Below, one piece after another: positions 7,396 to 16,453 of a DNA stretch of 64,000 nt. The notes under the pieces are model-generated. The model ran no database searches and was not told where the DNA came from. It worked only from the letters and a program-made list of their open reading frames with translations. Numbering within the stretch: position 1 is the first letter of the stretch; each line of letters opens with the position of its first letter. Position numbers and translations under genes: made by a program. This DNA is from Mycobacteriales bacterium. Lineage in GTDB: Bacteria > Actinomycetota > Actinomycetes > DATLTS01. The stretch is taken from assembly GCA_035533475.1 (NCBI GenBank), contig DATLTS010000014.1, positions 1 to 64,000 of the forward strand. The letters run 5' to 3'.

Positions 7396-10314
7396 TTACC
7401 AGCCCTCGCTCAGGATCCGTTCCAGTGACTCCGTGAATGCGTCGGCGTCCCCGGTGTTGAAGACCATCGGCGGTTTGACCTTGAGGACATTGTCGTGGAC
7501 GCCATTCGGGTAGACGATGACGCCTTCGTCTTTCATCCGCTCGCAGACCGCGTACGCCTCGGGCGCCGCCGGTTCGCGGGTCGTGCGGTCGCGAACCAGC
7601 TCGATGCCGAGGTAGAGCCCCTGCCCGCGGACGTCACCGATGAGCGGGTGGCGGTCGGCGAGGCCAGTGAGTCGGTCCCGGAGGTAGGCGCCGACCGTGG
7701 CGGCGTGGTGAGGCAGGTCCTCCTCGTCCAGCACGTCGAGCACGGCGAGCCCGATCGCGCAGGACACCGGGTTGCCGCCGAAGGTGTTGAAGTAGCGCAT
7801 CCCGGTGTCGAAGGTGTCGGCGATCTCCCGGGTGGTGACCACCGCGGCCAGCGGATGGCCGTTGCCCATCGGTTTGCCCATGGTGACGATGTCGGGGACG
7901 ACTCCGGCGGCTTCGAAGCCCCAGAAGGGGCCGAGCCGGCCCAGGCCGACCTGCACCTCGTCGACGATGGCGAGGCCACCAGCCCGGCGGGTCGCGGCGA
8001 GGAGCGCGTCGAGGTAGCCCGGGGGGTGAACGATCTGTCCGGCGGTGCCCATCAACGACTCGGCGATCACCGCCGCGGGGGGGCGCCCGGCTGCGACCAT
8101 CGCGGTGATGACGTCCGCGGCGTCGCTCGCGTAGCGGGCGCCGGCGTCGGGGTCGGCGTAGCCGTAGCGACCGCGGTAGCGGTCGGGGGTCGGTACCTCC
8201 CAGGTGGTGCCCGGCGCGCCGGTGCCGCCGGGGCCCTTGTATCGGTTGGGGCTGATCCCGGTCACCGTCGTGGTGTTGCCGTGGTAGGCGCCGTCGATGA
8301 CTACGACGTCGGCGCGGCCGGTCACGGTGCGCGCGATCCGCAGCGCCAGGTCGTTCGCCTCGCTGCCGGTGCAGACGAAGAAGACGACCTCGAGCGGGTC
8401 GGGCAGCGTGCCGGTGAGCCGGTGGGCGTAGCGGGCGAGCTGCGGGTAGAGGAAGCGGCTGTTGGTGTTCAGCCGGTGCATCTGGCGGGCCGCGGCGGCC
8501 ACCACCCGGGGGTGGCCGTGCCCGACGTGGGTGACGTTGTTGACCGCGTCGAGGTAGCGCAGCCCGTCCTCGTCGGTGAGCCAGACTCCCCGGCCGCGGA
8601 CCAGGTTCATCGGTCGCCGGTAGTACGCCCGCTGGGAGCGGGCGACGTACCGCGCCCGCAGGGACAGCACCTCCGGAAGGCGCGGGGGCGGGTCCGGCCG
8701 GCCCGGTCCGGCGGCCGGGTCCGCCGACGTGAGCAGCAGCGGGGTCGGGTCCGGGCACAGGTCGAGCCACCCCGGCGTGTGGCTGGGCGGGACGAAGACG
8801 GGCGGCAGGCTGGTGGTCAGCCGGGACAGCTGGACGTGCAGGTGCGCCGGGCCGGTGGGCTCGCACGGCCGGCCGGTGACGGTGCCGAGTAGGGTCCCGG
8901 CCGGCAGCTGCGTGCCGGGCGCGACCGCCGGCGTCAGCCCGGCGAGGATCAGCCGCGTCCCGTCGGGCAGGCGCAGCACCATCCGCCCACCGTCGGCGGA
9001 CTCGCAGCCGGCGGGAAGCGGAGCGTGCACCGGGGTGCCCTCGGGCCCGAAGACGTCCACCCCCAGGTGCACCGTGGCCGGTTCGGCGTTGGTGGACCGG
9101 CGGCCGGCGCGGGACAGCCGGGGTTCGGCGTGGGCCGAGACGACCAGCTGGTCCGCGTCGCTGACCGGGATCGGCTCGACGTCCGCGTCGCCGCCCGGGG
9201 ACAGGTCGAGCACGGTGAGCGCGGCTGCGTCGCCGACCAGCGGCACCGCGCCGCGGTGGTGGGGTCCCACGGCCGCTGCGGGGAGCGGCCGCGGCGGCCG
9301 GTGCTGGGCGCCCGCCCGCAGCCGGGCCTGGGCGAGCTCGGCGGGGATCTCGGCCAGCGCGCGCAGGGTCGGCCAGGTGAACCGGACCCGGTCGAGCGGG
9401 TAGCCGTTCCCCGGGTCCTCGACCTGCCGGCGGGTCCAGGTGGCCAGGCTCATGCACAGCCGCGCCCCGGCCATCGGGAGCAGCACCGCCAGTTCCTCGT
9501 CGTCGAGGGGGCTGACCGCGTGGAACCCGGCTGCGACGTCGACGGCGGCGGCGACTGGGTCGTGGGTTTGCAGCATCGCGTTGGCGGCGGCGACAGCGGG
9601 TTCGGCGACCCGCACGGTGGCCAGCACGTCGCCCACGTCGATCACCCCGGACAGCGCCCAGGCGCCGGCCGGGTCGCGGGCGACGAGCACGTTCGCGTCG
9701 TTGAGGTCGTGATGGGTCACCGCCCGCGGCAGGCGCGGCAGGGCGTCGGGGACCGTCTCGTGGTAGCGGGCCATCACGGTGTCCACCGCCCGGCGCTGGT
9801 CGGGGTCGGCGAGGAACGCCATCCCGTCGGCGACGATGTCCGCCGCGTCCCGGAGGTCCCACCCGTGGTGGCGATGCAGCGCCGGATGGTCGAACCCGGC
9901 GAGCGCCTGCCCGACCCGGGCGGCCAGCGCGCCCAGGTCGGCGCGCAGCTGCGCCGAACGCCAGCCGGCGTCCCGCCACCGCAGTCCCGGCACCCAGCTG
10001 AGCAGCCGGGCGAGGTGCACCCCGGTGGGCAGCTCCAGGGTGAGCACCGCGTCGTCTTCGACTGTGCGGACCACCCGTGGCAGGGTGACACCGAGCTCGG
10101 CCCGGGCGAGCTGGTCCAGCACCGCCACTTGCAGGTTCACCTCGGGCCCGGCCGACGGAGGGGACAGTTTGAGCACATAGGCCGCGTCGGGGGTCTCGAC
10201 CCGCACGTTGCGGTCGATCTCGCCGGGCAGGGTGGCCAGCCCGTCGACGGTGAGCTGGTAGCGCTCGCCCAGCGCCCGGGCCACCTGGTCCAATTCGGCG
10301 GTGGTCACGGTCAC
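7396..10314 (-). CDS. Fusion of APH-type kinase, M23 peptidase-like domain and class III aminotransferase
   Basis: 972 aa, three domains. Residues about 1-330 are aminoglycoside/hydroxylysine-kinase-like with catalytic loop HHDLNDAN at 201-208 and metal-binding D in VIDVGD near 226. About 385-510 is an M23/LytM-like domain with HLGVD (416-420) and HLHV (491-494), so the metal ligands are kept. About 545-972 is a class III PLP aminotransferase with Lys814 in [10 protein letters not shown] and the [11 protein letters not shown] motif of the ethanolamine-phosphate/phosphohydroxylysine phospho-lyase branch. The expected chemistry is ATP-dependent phosphorylation of a hydroxy-amine, then PLP-dependent phosphate elimination. 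The GTG at 10314 overlaps the upstream stop as GTGA. Last gene of the operon. Confidence 0.9.
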   Translation of the reverse strand: MTVTTAELDQVARALGERYQLTVDGLATLPGEIDRNVRVETPDAAYVLKLSPPSAGPEVNLQVAVLDQLARAELGVTLPRVVRTVEDDAVLTLELPTGVHLARLLSWVPGLRWRDAGWRSAQLRADLGALAARVGQALAGFDHPALHRHHGWDLRDAADIVADGMAFLADPDQRRAVDTVMARYHETVPDALPRLPRAVTHHDLNDANVLVARDPAGAWALSGVIDVGDVLATVRVAEPAVAAANAMLQTHDPVAAAVDVAAGFHAVSPLDDEELAVLLPMAGARLCMSLATWTRRQVEDPGNGYPLDRVRFTWPTLRALAEIPAELAQARLRAGAQHRPPRPLPAAAVGPHHRGAVPLVGDAAALTVLDLSPGGDADVEPIPVSDADQLVVSAHAEPRLSRAGRRSTNAEPATVHLGVDVFGPEGTPVHAPLPAGCESADGGRMVLRLPDGTRLILAGLTPAVAPGTQLPAGTLLGTVTGRPCEPTGPAHLHVQLSRLTTSLPPVFVPPSHTPGWLDLCPDPTPLLLTSADPAAGPGRPDPPPRLPEVLSLRARYVARSQRAYYRRPMNLVRGRGVWLTDEDGLRYLDAVNNVTHVGHGHPRVVAAAARQMHRLNTNSRFLYPQLARYAHRLTGTLPDPLEVVFFVCTGSEANDLALRIARTVTGRADVVVIDGAYHGNTTTVTGISPNRYKGPGGTGAPGTTWEVPTPDRYRGRYGYADPDAGARYASDAADVITAMVAAGRPPAAVIAESLMGTAGQIVHPPGYLDALLAATRRAGGLAIVDEVQVGLGRLGPFWGFEAAGVVPDIVTMGKPMGNGHPLAAVVTTREIADTFDTGMRYFNTFGGNPVSCAIGLAVLDVLDEEDLPHHAATVGAYLRDRLTGLADRHPLIGDVRGQGLYLGIELVRDRTTREPAAPEAYAVCERMKDEGVIVYPNGVHDNVLKVKPPMVFNTGDADAFTESLERILSEGW

Positions 10315-11213
10315 GGGTTTGCGGTGGGGAGGAGGTCGGCGGGGGGCAGCAGATCCTCGAGGGTCAACGGGGTGACCAGCCGGGGTGGGAGGACCCGGTC
10401 GAGCTCGTCGAGGGTCCATTCCCGTTCGGTGGTCAGGTCGGCGGTGATGGCGGGGACCTGCAGGATGAGGATGCGCCGGCCGTGCACCTGGAACACCTGC
10501 CCGGTCGCGGGGCAGTCCGCGCCGGCCAACCAGGCCACGAGGGGGGAGACGCGGTGCGCCTCCAGCCCGGCGGTCGGGGTCGCGCTGCTGCCGTCCATCC
10601 GGGTCACCGCCGCCGGGGCGATGACGTTCGAGCGGACCCCGTAGCGGCCGGCTTCCAGCCGGATCGTCGCGGACAGGGCGAGCACGGCCAGCTTCGCCGC
10701 GCCGTAGTTCGCCTGCCCGACGTTGCCGACCAGGCCGGACGCGCTGGAGGTGTGGATCACCGAGGCGCGCACCGGCCGGCCGGCTCGGGACTGCTCCCGC
10801 CAGTAGGCGACGGCGTGGCGGCTGGGCGCGGCGTGGCCCTTGAGGTGGACCGCGATCACCCGGTCCCAGTCCGGTTCGCTCATGTTCGCCAGGGTCCGGT
10901 CCCGCAGGTTCCCGGCGTTGTTGACCAGCACGTCCAGACCACCGAAGGTGTCGACGGCCAGCCGGACCAGCTCGGCCGCGGCCGCCCAGTCGCAGACGTC
11001 GTGACCGGAGGCGACCGCGGACCCGCCGCCGACGCGGATCTCGTCGACCACGGACTGGGCGGGGGTCGGGTCGGCGCCGTCCCCGGACACCTCGGCGCCG
11101 AGGTCGTTGACGACTACCGCCGCGCCGTGACCGGCGAGGGCCAGCGCGTGCGCCCGGCCCAGTCCGCGTCCGGCGCCGGTGACGATCGCGACGCGTCCGC
11201 TCAGCCTGGGCAT
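10311..11213 (-). CDS. Short-chain dehydrogenase/reductase
   Basis: 300 aa. N-terminal Rossmann motif TGAGRGLG (about 12-19), NNAG, catalytic Ser in IHTSSASG, and YGAAK (Tyr-x-x-x-Lys). Insertions such as NDLGAEVSGDGAD and YWREQ match the SDR branch related to the dehydrogenase part of peroxisomal multifunctional enzyme 2, which oxidises 3-hydroxyacyl-CoA. The last about 60 residues lack the hydratase or SCP2 domains of those enzymes. The ATG lies inside the end of the FAD-oxidase gene (13-nt overlap) and its stop overlaps the kinase-aminotransferase gene. Confidence 0.85.
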   Translation of the reverse strand: MPRLSGRVAIVTGAGRGLGRAHALALAGHGAAVVVNDLGAEVSGDGADPTPAQSVVDEIRVGGGSAVASGHDVCDWAAAAELVRLAVDTFGGLDVLVNNAGNLRDRTLANMSEPDWDRVIAVHLKGHAAPSRHAVAYWREQSRAGRPVRASVIHTSSASGLVGNVGQANYGAAKLAVLALSATIRLEAGRYGVRSNVIAPAAVTRMDGSSATPTAGLEAHRVSPLVAWLAGADCPATGQVFQVHGRRILILQVPAITADLTTEREWTLDELDRVLPPRLVTPLTLEDLLPPADLLPTANP

Positions 11214-12646
11214 CGCACACCGTCGTTGTCGGTGCCGGCGTCGACCGCGATGTCGGTGTTGGCATCGGTGGGTGGGGTGGCCGGGTCGAAGATGGCGCCC
11301 GGGTTGAGGATGCCGGCCGGGTCGAACGCCGCCTTGATCTGCCGGTGCAGGCCCAGCGCGGCCGGACCCAGTTCGTCGGCGAGCCAGCGGCGTTTGAGCC
11401 GGCCGATGCCGTGCTCCCCCGACACGGTGCCACCCAGCTCGCGGGCGGCCGCGACGATCGCGTCGGCCGCGTCCCAGGCCCGGCGTTCCCCGTCCTCGCC
11501 GGGCGGGACCACCAGCAGGGGATGCGCGTTGCCGTCCCCGGCGTGAGCCACCACGGCGACGGTGAGACCGCTGGTCGCGGCGATGCGTTGGACCGCGGCG
11601 ATCAGCGGGGGCAGCTGCGTGCAGGGCACCGCGACGTCTTCGACCAGGACCCGGCCGAGGGTCTGCAGCGCCGGGTAGGCGGCCCGCCGGATGTCGAGGA
11701 GTGCCTCGGCTTCGGCCCGGTCCCGGGTGAGGTGCAGCTGCCCGGCGCCCTGGCCGGTCAGCGCCATCTGCAACCGGGAGTCCGCGCCCGGCGCGTCGTC
11801 GAGCTGGACCAGCAGCACCGCGCCGACGTCCGGGCCGAAGCCGGTCCCCCGCAGCCGGTCCAGCGCAGCCACGGTGGTGGCGTCCATCAGCTCGAGCAGG
11901 GTCGGCATCCCGGCGTCGCCGGCGACGCCGGCAGCCGCGGCGGCGGCGGCCGTCAAGGAGGCGAAGGTCGCCAGCGCGGTGACCTGCGGCCCGGGCAGCG
12001 CCTGCAGCCGGACGGTGGCCGCGACGATCACCGCCAGGGTTCCCTCGGAGCCGATGAGCAGCTGGGTCAGGTCGTAGCCGGCAGAGCGTTTCACCGTCGC
12101 CCCGCCGGTCTGCATAGCCTGCCCGTCGGCGAGGACGACCTGCAGGCCGAGGACGGCGGCGCGGGTCGCGCCGTAGCGGAGGCAGCGCAGCCCGCCGGCG
12201 TTGGTGGCGATGTTGCCGCCGATCGTGCAGTTGGCCCAGCTGGACGGGTCGGGGGCGAACATCAGCCGGTGCGGGGCGGCTGCGGCGTTCAGCGTGGCGT
12301 TGATCACCCCCGCTTCGACGGTGGCGGTCCGGTTCGGGGCGTCGATGTCGCGGACCGCGGTGAGCCGTTCGGTGCTGAGCACCAGGCACCCGGGCAGCGC
12401 GTTCGCCCCGCCGGACAGTCCCGTCCCGGCCCCGCGGGTCACCACCGGGACCCGGTGGCGGCGCGCCCAGCGCAGGCTGTGCTGGACCTCGGCGAGGCTG
12501 GCCGGCGCGACCACCGCGGCCGGCCGGGCCGCGGCCACCAGGTTGGCCTGGTCGGTGCGGTAGCCGGCGGTCAGGTCCGGGTCGTCGCGGACCGCCCCCG
12601 GATGCAGCGCGTCGCGCAGCTCCGTCAGCTCCGCCCGGGTGATCAC
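11201..12646 (-). CDS. FAD-linked oxidase, GlcD/D-lactate dehydrogenase type
   Basis: 481 aa. PCMH-type FAD domain with VVTRGAGTGLSGGANA (about 67-82), WANCTIGGNIATNAGGLRCLRYG and the SEGTLAVI signature. The C-terminal FAD-oxidase domain has AHAGDGNAHP and GTVSGEHGIG followed by LKRRWL, characteristic of GlcD/DLD enzymes that oxidise 2-hydroxy acids to 2-oxo acids. Start GTG at 12646 forms a GTGA overlap with the upstream beta-lactamase-fold gene. No glcE or glcF partner is present. In this operon it probably oxidises a hydroxy acid released from the substrate. Confidence 0.9.
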   Translation of the reverse strand: MITRAELTELRDALHPGAVRDDPDLTAGYRTDQANLVAAARPAAVVAPASLAEVQHSLRWARRHRVPVVTRGAGTGLSGGANALPGCLVLSTERLTAVRDIDAPNRTATVEAGVINATLNAAAAPHRLMFAPDPSSWANCTIGGNIATNAGGLRCLRYGATRAAVLGLQVVLADGQAMQTGGATVKRSAGYDLTQLLIGSEGTLAVIVAATVRLQALPGPQVTALATFASLTAAAAAAAGVAGDAGMPTLLELMDATTVAALDRLRGTGFGPDVGAVLLVQLDDAPGADSRLQMALTGQGAGQLHLTRDRAEAEALLDIRRAAYPALQTLGRVLVEDVAVPCTQLPPLIAAVQRIAATSGLTVAVVAHAGDGNAHPLLVVPPGEDGERRAWDAADAIVAAARELGGTVSGEHGIGRLKRRWLADELGPAALGLHRQIKAAFDPAGILNPGAIFDPATPPTDANTDIAVDAGTDNDGVRCPG

Positions 12647-14253
12647 GGGTGGTCGCCGTTGCCGGTGTCCACCCGGTGCAGCCGCAGGTTGGCCAGCCGG
12701 GCCATGCTCAACCGCAGCCCGCTCACCACCCCGTCGGTCCGGTCGAAAACGACCGCGAACTGCACCGGGGTCACCGGGTCTCCCCAGCTGCCGGTGAACC
12801 CGTCGCGGGCGGCGGGCTCCAACGGCATCGGGGTCAGCTTGCGCCGGTGCAGCACCAGCGTGGCGTCGGTGCTCCGCACGGTGTAGTCGACGTCGAGCTC
12901 GGGGCTGCGGTAGCGGCCGGCGAGCTCGGCCAGCTCGGCGGGGGCGGGTTCCCGGCGGTGGATCCGGGTCAGCCGGCGCGGGCCCTGCGACACCACGGTG
13001 AGGGTGAGCGAGCCGGCCGGGGAGGTGGCGGCGTCGAAGCGCAGTTCGGCCGGGCCGTGGCGGAACCGGTCCGCGCCGGTCGGTTCCAGCGGGCCGACGC
13101 CGCGCAGGGTCAGGGTGCCGGCGTCTGCGGTGAGGTCCAGGCATTCGCCGGTGTCCGAGTCGGCGTAGGTGCCGACGTAGGCGCCGACGGGTCTAACCGT
13201 CGCGGGTGGCGTCGAGTCGGGCGGCGCGCCGATGACTAGGTCGGCGAGCCGCTCGCACAGCTTCGCGGGGTCCGCCGTGGCCAGGTTGGACAGGGCGGCG
13301 ATGCTCAGCCCGAGCTCGGGCAGGCTGACCAGCTGGGCGCGGAACCCGGCGTCGGATCCGCCGTGGCCGAACCGGCGATGCCCGCGGTACTCGTCGAGGA
13401 TCAGCCCGAACGCGTACCCGGTGGGGGTGGCATCGGTGAGCACCCCGCTGGTGTGCGCGAGGTCGCGCACCCGGGGCCCGCCGACGCGGGCGTGCCGGTG
13501 GTTCGCCGCCCAGCGCAGCAGGTCACCGGCGGTGCTGAGCAGGCTGGTCGCGCCGACGGTGGCGTAGTTCAGCGGGCAGCGTTGGTAGCCGGAGCCGGAG
13601 GCGGCGGGCAGATAGGAGGACGACCGATGCGCGACCACCCGCCGGTGATCGTCGCAGAACTGGGTGCTGTGCATCCCGAGCGGCTCGAACAGCTCCCGCC
13701 GGCAGAAGGCGGGGAACTCCAGCCCGCTCACCGTGGTGACGAGCTCGGCGAGCAGCGTGTACCCGGTGTTCGAGTACAGGTACCGGCTGCCCGGCGGGAA
13801 GTTCAGCTCACGTTGGGTGTGCACCAGGTCGAGGATGTCGGCGCGGGTGATCACGTCCTCGATGCGCCAGCCGGCGGCGAGCGCCAGCATCCACTGATCC
13901 CGCAGACCGCTCGTGTGGTGGACCAGCTGGCGGACCGTGACCCCGTCGGCGCACTCGGGCATCCGCGGCAGGTAGTCGCGGATGCCCGCGTCCAGGTCCA
14001 GCGCCCCGCGCTCGGCGAGCAGCGCGACTGCGAAGGCGGTGACCTGCTTGGACACCGAGGCCACGTGAAAGACGGTGTCGGCGGTGATCGGTGTCCGGTG
14101 CTCGAGGTCGGCTAGCCCGCGGCCGCGGGAGTACACGACCTCGTCCCCGCAGCTGATGGCGAGCTGGATCCCCGGCCCGTCGGCGTCGCACACGGCGCGC
14201 AGCACCTCGTCGGCGGCGAGCGGGTCGAACCCGCCGGTCACGGTGACGGTCAC
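12643..14253 (-). CDS. Serine hydrolase, beta-lactamase/S12 fold (first copy)
   Basis: 536 aa. Active-site SxxK is S66-V-S-K69, the second motif is Y160-S-N162, and the third is HGG in RRFGHGGSDAG. The catalytic domain ends about residue 345 and is followed by two beta-rich repeats seen in S12 family members. No signal peptide, so it is probably cytoplasmic, which argues against penicillin resistance. Family members include DD-peptidases, esterases, D-aminopeptidases and the 6-aminohexanoate-oligomer hydrolase NylB. Amide or ester cleavage of the pathway substrate is likely. GTG start and GTGA junctions on both sides. Confidence 0.88.
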   Translation of the reverse strand: MTVTVTGGFDPLAADEVLRAVCDADGPGIQLAISCGDEVVYSRGRGLADLEHRTPITADTVFHVASVSKQVTAFAVALLAERGALDLDAGIRDYLPRMPECADGVTVRQLVHHTSGLRDQWMLALAAGWRIEDVITRADILDLVHTQRELNFPPGSRYLYSNTGYTLLAELVTTVSGLEFPAFCRRELFEPLGMHSTQFCDDHRRVVAHRSSSYLPAASGSGYQRCPLNYATVGATSLLSTAGDLLRWAANHRHARVGGPRVRDLAHTSGVLTDATPTGYAFGLILDEYRGHRRFGHGGSDAGFRAQLVSLPELGLSIAALSNLATADPAKLCERLADLVIGAPPDSTPPATVRPVGAYVGTYADSDTGECLDLTADAGTLTLRGVGPLEPTGADRFRHGPAELRFDAATSPAGSLTLTVVSQGPRRLTRIHRREPAPAELAELAGRYRSPELDVDYTVRSTDATLVLHRRKLTPMPLEPAARDGFTGSWGDPVTPVQFAVVFDRTDGVVSGLRLSMARLANLRLHRVDTGNGDHP

Positions 14254-15098
14254 GGGTGGCCGGCGAGGCGCCGCGCCTGCTCGATCAGCCGGGTCCGGGC
14301 GTCGCCGGCATGGAGGTGCGGCGGCGGGTCGGCACCGGCGCCGCGCATCTCGAACGGGCCGGCCGGCCAGCGGAAGCAGTCTTTGACCAGCGCGTCGACC
14401 TGCGCGGCGGTGGCGATCCCGTCGCTGACGATGCGGTCGGCTTCGGCCCAGACGGCGAGCATGATCCGGTTGGGGACGAACCCCCAGTGCGTCGCGTCGT
14501 CCCGGACGACTTGCGGGTTCTTGCCGCAGCGGCGGGCCAACCCGACGACGGTGTCGACGGCGGCGGGGTCGCAGGTGTCGTGCACGACGATCTCGGCCAG
14601 CCGCATGACCGGCGCCGGGGACGCCCAGTGCCAGCCCAGCACCAGCTGCGGTCGGTCGGTCGCGGCGGCCAGCGCGGCGACCGGGAACCCGGAGCTGTTG
14701 CTGGCCAGGATCGCGGTCGGCGGGGTCGCGGCGTCCAGCGCCCGGAACACCGCGATCTTCGCGGCGAGGTTCTCGGTGACCGCCTCGATCACCAGCTCGG
14801 TGTCGGCGCAGGCGGCGGCGAACTGCGCGACCGGGCGGATCGCGGCAAGCGCGGCCGCCGCCTGCTCGGCGCCGATCACACCGCGATCCGCGGCGGCCCG
14901 CATCCCGTACCGGCCGTGCTCGATGCGGTGCAGCGCGGCGGTCGCCGCGGTGTCGTCCCGGTCGTGCAGGCGAACCCGGCAGCCGGCGAGGGCGAGGACC
15001 TGGGCGATGCCGGCGCCCATCTGTCCGGCGCCGAGGACGAGCACCTCGCCGAGCGCGGGCCGGTCCGGCTGGCCGGGCGCAGCCGCTTCGGGGGTCAC
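14250..15098 (-). CDS. 3-hydroxyacyl-CoA dehydrogenase family protein
   Basis: 282 aa from GTG 15098. N-terminal NAD-binding motif VLVLGAGQMGAGIAQ (about 16-30), then the catalytic-region pattern ASNSSGFPV and GWHWASPAPVM, in which His corresponds to the catalytic His of the family. The C-terminal helical domain has FVPNRIM. Single-domain length is as in 3-hydroxybutyryl-CoA or carnitine dehydrogenases. In an operon with an acyl-CoA ligase and an SDR it probably oxidises a 3-hydroxyacyl-CoA or related hydroxy acid. The start is fixed by the GTGA overlap with the upstream gene; a longer frame to 15137 is less likely. Confidence 0.85.
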   Translation of the reverse strand: MTPEAAAPGQPDRPALGEVLVLGAGQMGAGIAQVLALAGCRVRLHDRDDTAATAALHRIEHGRYGMRAAADRGVIGAEQAAAALAAIRPVAQFAAACADTELVIEAVTENLAAKIAVFRALDAATPPTAILASNSSGFPVAALAAATDRPQLVLGWHWASPAPVMRLAEIVVHDTCDPAAVDTVVGLARRCGKNPQVVRDDATHWGFVPNRIMLAVWAEADRIVSDGIATAAQVDALVKDCFRWPAGPFEMRGAGADPPPHLHAGDARTRLIEQARRLAGHP

Positions 15099-16453
15099 GG
15101 TGCTCGCACGTGCAGCCGGCCCAGGATCCGCAGCCATCTCACCTTCCCGGCCGGGTCGCGGAGGAACTCGCCACGGGCCCCGGCGAGCGGACCGCCGGCG
15201 ATCCGCAGGGTGTCTCCGCCGGTCAGCTCGGCCGGATGGGGCTCGACCGGCTGCGCATCGGGGAACGACGCCAGCTGAACGTCGGTCGGCTGGTAGTCGA
15301 TCAGCAGGCTACCGGCTGGCCCGGCCTGCACGTGCACGGTCTGCAGCCGGGCACGGTAGGCACCGCCGACCTGCGCGGGGGCGATGGAGGGAGCCGGTGG
15401 CGCGGCGGGCCGCGACGCCGGCATCCGGGCGAGCTGCCGCAGCGCCCACTTCACGATCGGGGTGTGCACGAGCGCGCCGAGCTGACCGTTGGTGCACACC
15501 GCGATTGCAAAGCCGCGGTCGGGCACCAGAGCGAAGGAGGACATCTGCCCGTTCGTCTCGCCGCCGTGGGCGAGCAGGCCGGGGGTCGGTTGGAGCAGCC
15601 AGGACAGCCCGCAGGCGGTGGCCCGCCCGCCGCCGGCGGGGACCAGCGGGGACTGCATCAGTCGCAGCGAGTCCGGGCTCAGCAGCCGAGGTCCCGTGCC
15701 GAGGTGGAACCGGGCGTAGCGGAGCTGGTCCACCAGCGAGGAGGCCAACCCGCCGGCGGGCGCCGTTGCCCGGGTCAGCTCCCACGGCCGGGTGACGAGC
15801 GGGGTGCCGTCGCGCACCCGATGCCCGACCGCGGTTCGGCGGGTGATGGCGTCGGCCGCGGAAAAGCAGGAGTCGGCCATCCCGAGCGGGTCGAGGACCA
15901 GCTCCTGGCAGGCCTGCTCGAACGGGGCGCCGGTGACGGTCTCGATCGCCCGTCCGGCGATGGTGAACCCGGCGTTGCTGTAATTCCAGACCGTGCGCAG
16001 CGGCGCCAGTTGGGGGAGCACCCCCATCGAGGCGCAGGCCCGGGACAGCGCGTCGTCTGCGGAGCCGAAGTCGTCGAGCAGGTCCCCGTCGTGGCCGCCC
16101 ATGTGGGTGAGCAGGTCCCGCATGGTGATCCGCTCCAGGGCGTCGCGGTCGGCCAGGTCGAGCTCGGGGACGTAGCGGTGGACCGGGGCGTCGAGTTCGA
16201 GCTGGCCCCGCTCGACCAGCCGCATCACCACGGTCGCGGTCAGCGTCTTGGTGGTGGAGCCGATCTGGAACAAGGTGGCGTCGTCGACGCGGACCGGGGC
16301 GTCGACGTGGGTCACCCCGGCGGTGACGACGATCTGCGCGTCGCCGTTGAGGATCCCGACCGCAACGCCGGGCACCGCATGCGCGGCCATCCCGGCGTCC
16401 AGCAGGTCCCGAAGCTGCGCCGCGACGTCGGTGCCGGATGCGGTCGCGGTCAT
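15095..16453 (-). CDS. Serine hydrolase, beta-lactamase/S12 fold (second copy)
   Basis: 452 aa. SxxK is S66-T-T-K69, second motif Y158-S-N160, third motif HGG in LLAHGGETNGQ. A C-terminal beta-rich domain (about 350-452) follows. No signal peptide. It differs strongly from the S12 protein encoded two genes later, so it is not a recent duplicate. The two probably act on different bonds or oligomer lengths. The ATG at 16453 forms an ATGA overlap with the ligase gene; the stop overlaps the dehydrogenase start. Confidence 0.88.
   Translation of the reverse strand: MTATASGTDVAAQLRDLLDAGMAAHAVPGVAVGILNGDAQIVVTAGVTHVDAPVRVDDATLFQIGSTTKTLTATVVMRLVERGQLELDAPVHRYVPELDLADRDALERITMRDLLTHMGGHDGDLLDDFGSADDALSRACASMGVLPQLAPLRTVWNYSNAGFTIAGRAIETVTGAPFEQACQELVLDPLGMADSCFSAADAITRRTAVGHRVRDGTPLVTRPWELTRATAPAGGLASSLVDQLRYARFHLGTGPRLLSPDSLRLMQSPLVPAGGGRATACGLSWLLQPTPGLLAHGGETNGQMSSFALVPDRGFAIAVCTNGQLGALVHTPIVKWALRQLARMPASRPAAPPAPSIAPAQVGGAYRARLQTVHVQAGPAGSLLIDYQPTDVQLASFPDAQPVEPHPAELTGGDTLRIAGGPLAGARGEFLRDPAGKVRWLRILGRLHVRAP

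Noticed and set aside
7495-8892. Long plus-strand frame opposite the kinase-aminotransferase gene
   Set aside because: High-GC antisense shadow. The minus-strand protein has clear domains and motifs throughout; this frame has none.
12643-16453. Two beta-lactamase-fold genes read as antibiotic resistance
   Set aside because: Neither has a signal peptide and both sit in a catabolic operon. The S12 fold covers many esterases and amidases.
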